Shown one piece after another: positions 18,361 to 20,883 of a DNA stretch of 20,883 nucleotides; positions within the stretch are counted from its first letter, which is position 1; each line of letters opens with the position of its first letter. Made by a program: the position numbers and the translations under genes. The notes below the pieces were generated by a model. It ran no database searches. It had not been told where the DNA came from and saw nothing but the letters and a program-made list of their open reading frames with translations. The stretch is from a virus, in IMG/VR virus record IMGVR_UViG_3300027746_000113, positions 1 to 20,883 of that record; one strand, 5' to 3'.

Positions 18361-19173
18361 TCACACTGACCTGACGATGCTGAGGCGTTCGGGTTCGACA
18401 GAAATGCGTGAATAGCCCGAACACACGGTGCAACGCCTCATTGAGTAGGTGAGGACGTTGGCGACGTAGCGGCGCGGGATGGGTTCGGTGTCGTTTCCGC
18501 AGCGGTGACACACGGTCATGGAGTCTTTGCCGTCAACGAACAGGGCGGGATGGTTGGTGATGAACGGCCGTAAATAGTCGTACAAACCTTGGGTGGCGAG
18601 GACGTCTCCGGTGCAGTAGGCGGTGAGGCGTTGTTGGTCGTCAACGGATTTGTTGACCGCCCGTTCCATTGCGTTGCGGTCGTAGCGGTCGGTTTTGGCG
18701 TCGATGCCGGCTATTTGGCAGAACGCATCCAATGACTTGAAGGGTGCCCCGGACTTGAACTGCTTGCGCAGGACCTTGAGGGTGTCGACGGTTTTGAATG
18801 GTGGCAGTGGGGGTAGGCCGCCCTCGATGAACAGATCACCGGCAAGCCACGGTACGTCGGCTGCGTCGAGGTTATGGCCAACGATGATGTCGGCCTGGGA
18901 CATCAACTGGTGAACGTTTTTCAGGAACTTTTTGCGCCCACCCTTGTCCCATTCGGCCAGTTCGATCACGTCGGCCTCGTCGTACCATTTGGCGCACACG
19001 ATGGTGGTGCGGGGCTGCCGGTCGACGGTTTCGTAGTGGATGTACCGGTTTTTTAGGTCGCCGCGGTCCCACCAATACTGGGTCGTGATACCGGGTAGGC
19101 GTTCCACATCCAAAATCAGGATTTTGTTGCGGACACCTTCACGCATCACCGTCAACCGGCTTGTTAACGTCAT
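18361..19173 (-). CDS. DnaQ-fold 3'-5' exonuclease with C-terminal zinc ribbon
   Basis: ATG 19173 overlaps the previous stop by four bases, giving 270 residues; 39 further codons upstream are shadow. The RNase H-like exonuclease fold shows Exo I at ILDVERLPG (Asp22, Glu24), Exo II at VGHNLDAADVPWL (His100, Asn101, Asp103), Asp130 (KTVDTLKVLR) and Exo III at AYCTGDVLATQGLYDYL (Asp190). This is the acid set that binds two metal ions. A zinc ribbon follows (CHRC 222-225, CTVC 248-251). It should remove nucleotides from 3' ends of DNA or RNA. It lies between lysis and integration genes, unlike most phage exonucleases, which sit in replication modules. Confidence 0.83.
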   Translation of the reverse strand: MTLTSRLTVMREGVRNKILILDVERLPGITTQYWWDRGDLKNRYIHYETVDRQPRTTIVCAKWYDEADVIELAEWDKGGRKKFLKNVHQLMSQADIIVGHNLDAADVPWLAGDLFIEGGLPPLPPFKTVDTLKVLRKQFKSGAPFKSLDAFCQIAGIDAKTDRYDRNAMERAVNKSVDDQQRLTAYCTGDVLATQGLYDYLRPFITNHPALFVDGKDSMTVCHRCGNDTEPIPRRYVANVLTYSMRRCTVCSGYSRISVEPERLSIVRSV

Positions 19174-19403
19174 AGCGTCTGGTGATGCCGGATGTGGTTT
19201 CGTAAACCGCTGATGCTGACTTTTAGCGGCGGATTTTCTAAGGCACACGCATCCCACAACTGAACTAAGCTCAGCTTTTTGGTCACCCAATCATCGAAGG
19301 CGCTGCGGTCCTCTTTCGACAATCCTTCAAGCCATAAACAGGTGACGCAACCCCAGTTCCCGCGAGATGCGACCAAGTTGGACAAATTTTCGGATAGAGA
19401 CAC
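19170..19403 (-). CDS. Small Cys-containing phage protein
   Basis: GTG 19403 has a strong ribosome site (AAGGAGAG). The 77-residue protein has WGCVTCLWLEGLSKEDRSAF, then DDWVTKKLSLVQLWDACALE and PPLKVSISGLRNHIRHHQ. The pattern CxxCxWL...W...QLW.AC...PLK...GLRNHI..H resembles a small group of actinophage proteins that I recall from several mycobacteriophage genomes. The CxxC plus the late His residues may hold zinc, and a DNA-binding role is plausible. It links the lysis genes to the exonuclease gene through overlapping ends. Confidence 0.7.
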   Translation of the reverse strand: MSLSENLSNLVASRGNWGCVTCLWLEGLSKEDRSAFDDWVTKKLSLVQLWDACALENPPLKVSISGLRNHIRHHQTL

Positions 19404-19412
19404 ACTCTCTCC

Positions 19413-19724
19413 TTATTGGTGGCGGCGACTCACTTGTGTGATTCGTCGTTCCAGTTCCGCCACCTCTGAGCGGCGGCGGTTTTCCTCTGCTGCAAGGTCT
19501 TGCCTCATGCCACGGAAGTCATGGCCAAGTTTTTCTATCGCGTTGATGGCGCGGTCCACGTCGTCACGAAGGTTAGTGTCATGCTGATTTTTTGTTTGAT
19601 AAACGACTTCCTTCAAATCTTTGTGGTTTCGGTGGGCAAACCAACTGGGGATTGCAACCATTGCCGTGGCCGCTAGGATGGTAAACACGTCCATCCAGTT
19701 GTCTGGGTTTGGGATGGAATTCAC
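19413..19724 (-). CDS. Holin-like membrane protein with coiled-coil tail (DUF2746-like)
   Basis: The 103-residue protein has one transmembrane span (VFTILAATAMVAIPSWFA, about 13-30) and a long charged helix (HDTNLRDDVDRAINAIEKLG, AEENRRRSEVAELERRITQV). It matches the layout of DUF2746 proteins, which follow the first holin in many mycobacteriophages and are thought to support lysis. GTG 19724 overlaps the holin stop by four bases. A spanin-like or holin-regulating role is likely from position. Direct pore formation by a single span is less likely. Confidence 0.78.
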   Translation of the reverse strand: MNSIPNPDNWMDVFTILAATAMVAIPSWFAHRNHKDLKEVVYQTKNQHDTNLRDDVDRAINAIEKLGHDFRGMRQDLAAEENRRRSEVAELERRITQVSRRHQ

Positions 19725-19987
19725 CGAACGTCACCCTCATATCCGGCCTGCAACTTTTGCACAGGGGCTTCAACGACTGTCACGTTTGTGCCGGCGGTAG
19801 TGCGGTCCAGGCTCATCAGGATCGACAGGATCGCCGCCGAGCTTGCCAGCGCGAGCACGTTCTTGATATCCGCCGAAAACAGGTTGGTAGTGCCGACGCC
19901 GATCGCGGCGACAGCGGTCTGCGCCCAAGTGCGTACGGCCCGGACGAACACGCCGCCCTCGCCGAACCAGAAAGTCTTAGTCAGCAT
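19721..19987 (-). CDS. Holin (r1t type)
   Basis: The 88-residue protein starts MLTKTFWFGEGGVFVRAVRT and has WAQTAVAAIGVGTTNL and VLALASSAAILSILMSLD as two membrane segments. The RAVRTWAQTAVAAIG motif is typical of r1t-type holins, and a polar C-terminal tail follows. It should open the cytoplasmic membrane at the set time and let endolysin reach the cell wall. ATG 19987 has the ribosome site AGGAG seven bases upstream. It follows the lysin B gene by nine bases. Two holin-like proteins in tandem are normal in these phages. Confidence 0.85.
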   Translation of the reverse strand: MLTKTFWFGEGGVFVRAVRTWAQTAVAAIGVGTTNLFSADIKNVLALASSAAILSILMSLDRTTAGTNVTVVEAPVQKLQAGYEGDVR

Positions 19988-19996
19988 GTCAGTCTC

Positions 19997-20883
19997 CTAT
20001 GCGGCCAAATAGTCGATGGCGGGGCGAGGGTCGTAGTTGATGTGCGGGCCGGTCTGCTTGGCGAAGAACATCCCGGCATCCATGACGGCCTTGAACATGC
20101 CGATCAGCTCGGCGGGCTTGCCGGTGCCGAGCTCAAGCACCTGGGCGAGCAGGTTGTCCGGGCCTTGGAGCATCCGGGCGCCCATGATGATCTTGTAGAT
20201 GGCGGTCTTGTTCTCGCCGCTCTCGCCCTCGACGTCGGTGTAGAGGTCGCCCTTGTGCCGATAGTTCCTGTACCAGCTAGGGGTGTCGGTCATCAGTTGG
20301 TCGGCGATGCCGTGAGACGTCATCGACACGGGAGCGCCACCCGGATCTGCCCAGACGTGCCCTGCCTCGGCCATCGGATTCCCGAACGTGACGGCCTTCA
20401 GGACACTCCCGCGCGCCCAGTGCAGTCGGCCATTGTCTGGCGCGATGTCCTGCATCCAGGTTTCCGACGTGACGATCGCGCCCTGGCTGTAGCCGATCAT
20501 GGCGCACCCATATTTGACGATGCGGTCGCGGTGCAGCTCAAACTGGCGGCGCAGCTCGGCGCGGCCATCTTGAACCGAGGGGTTCATCGGCACGACGGCG
20601 GCCGGATAGCCGATCGGCTGCCACTTGTAGCGCCACTCAAGCGCCCTTGCGGTATCGGCGTCCGGGCCGACCCACCAGGGGACGCCCGTGCCGCAGACGG
20701 TGAACAGGACCGGGCGGTTGTCGGCGGCGGGCGGCTTGACAAGATACCCACTGGCGAGCTTGGTGGCGTAGTCGATGATGCCGTTGGGCTTCTTGAGCTT
20801 GCCCTGCGCGGTATAGGCGGTCTGCATCTGATAGACAGCCGTGAAGGTTGCGTCGTCGAATGCCGGGGTGTCGGCGAGGCTTC
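19997..20883 (-). CDS. lysB: Lysin B (mycolylarabinogalactan esterase), 5' end outside window
   Basis: The frame stays open to the window edge (SLADTPAFDDATFTAVYQMQ precedes the Met at 20827), so the start is missing. The first visible part, FTAVYQMQTAYTAQGKLKKP then NGIIDYATK, resembles a peptidoglycan-binding module. The rest is a serine esterase. Numbered from the Met at 20827, it has LFTVCGTGVPWWVG (41-54), the nucleophile elbow GYSQGA (112-117, Ser114), Asp194 (KGDLYTD) and His262 (TGPHINYD). These match the Ser-Asp-His triad of the lysin B family, which cuts the ester between mycolic acids and arabinogalactan. This gene is strong evidence for a host with a mycolate outer layer. The endolysin (lysin A) gene should lie just beyond the window. 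Confidence 0.93.
   Translation of the reverse strand, partial: SLADTPAFDDATFTAVYQMQTAYTAQGKLKKPNGIIDYATKLASGYLVKPPAADNRPVLFTVCGTGVPWWVGPDADTARALEWRYKWQPIGYPAAVVPMNPSVQDGRAELRRQFELHRDRIVKYGCAMIGYSQGAIVTSETWMQDIAPDNGRLHWARGSVLKAVTFGNPMAEAGHVWADPGGAPVSMTSHGIADQLMTDTPSWYRNYRHKGDLYTDVEGESGENKTAIYKIIMGARMLQGPDNLLAQVLELGTGKPAELIGMFKAVMDAGMFFAKQTGPHINYDPRPAIDYLAA

Overview
The window is about 21 kb of a temperate, siphovirus-type actinobacteriophage, most likely one infecting Mycobacterium or a close relative. Reasons: a lysin B (mycolyl-arabinogalactan esterase type) next to two holin-like genes, a WhiB-family iron-sulfur regulator, a secreted DUF732-like protein, a MuF/portal/TerL head module, high GC, frequent GTG/TTG starts, and dense 4-base gene overlaps. 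Nearly all genes lie on the minus strand, so the window is best read right to left. Only the XRE-type repressor candidate (15857-16171) is on the plus strand.

Layout in transcription order: (1) 20883-18361, end of the late operon: lysin B (cut by the window edge), r1t-like holin, second membrane protein, a small Cys protein and a DnaQ-fold exonuclease with a zinc ribbon. (2) 18351-17751: two small phage genes, an 82-nt RNA that looks like the tRNA-like domain of tmRNA without its mRNA part, and a strong terminator. (3) 17738-16409: attP (tRNA-Ala 3' end as core, TGTGGAC repeats on both sides) and a tyrosine integrase. (4) 16313-15700: a 46-codon gene with a 12-G tract, tail-to-tail with the repressor, and a divergent control region. 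(5) 15690-11442: early operon with a small HTH protein, DUF732-like protein, small zinc and membrane proteins, Rad52-like annealing protein, HNH protein and a replication-type winged-helix protein. (6) 11441-11296: a control region rich in repeats. (7) 11295-9227: WhiB operon of very small genes. (8) 9226-9112: non-coding, with a promoter-like site and a GC-rich hairpin. (9) 9111-3742: two small genes, then five glycosyltransferases and one FkbM methyltransferase in one tightly coupled cassette. (10) 3745-1: HNH endonuclease, a 50-residue protein, a 40-residue lipoprotein, a small terminase candidate, TerL, portal and the start of a MuF-like gene.

Phage genes lie on both sides of the att core, and the early arm runs straight into the terminase end. 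The sequence therefore represents an unintegrated (circular or concatemeric) phage genome with an intact attP, not an integrated prophage. The likeliest position for the physical end (cos) is the 9112-9226 gap or nearby, which is inference. The most unusual items are the tmRNA-like mini RNA, the six-enzyme glycan cassette beside the packaging genes, the tiny lipoprotein inside the packaging operon, and the poly-G tract in the gene facing the repressor.

All family calls come from reading motifs and recalling families; no search was run.
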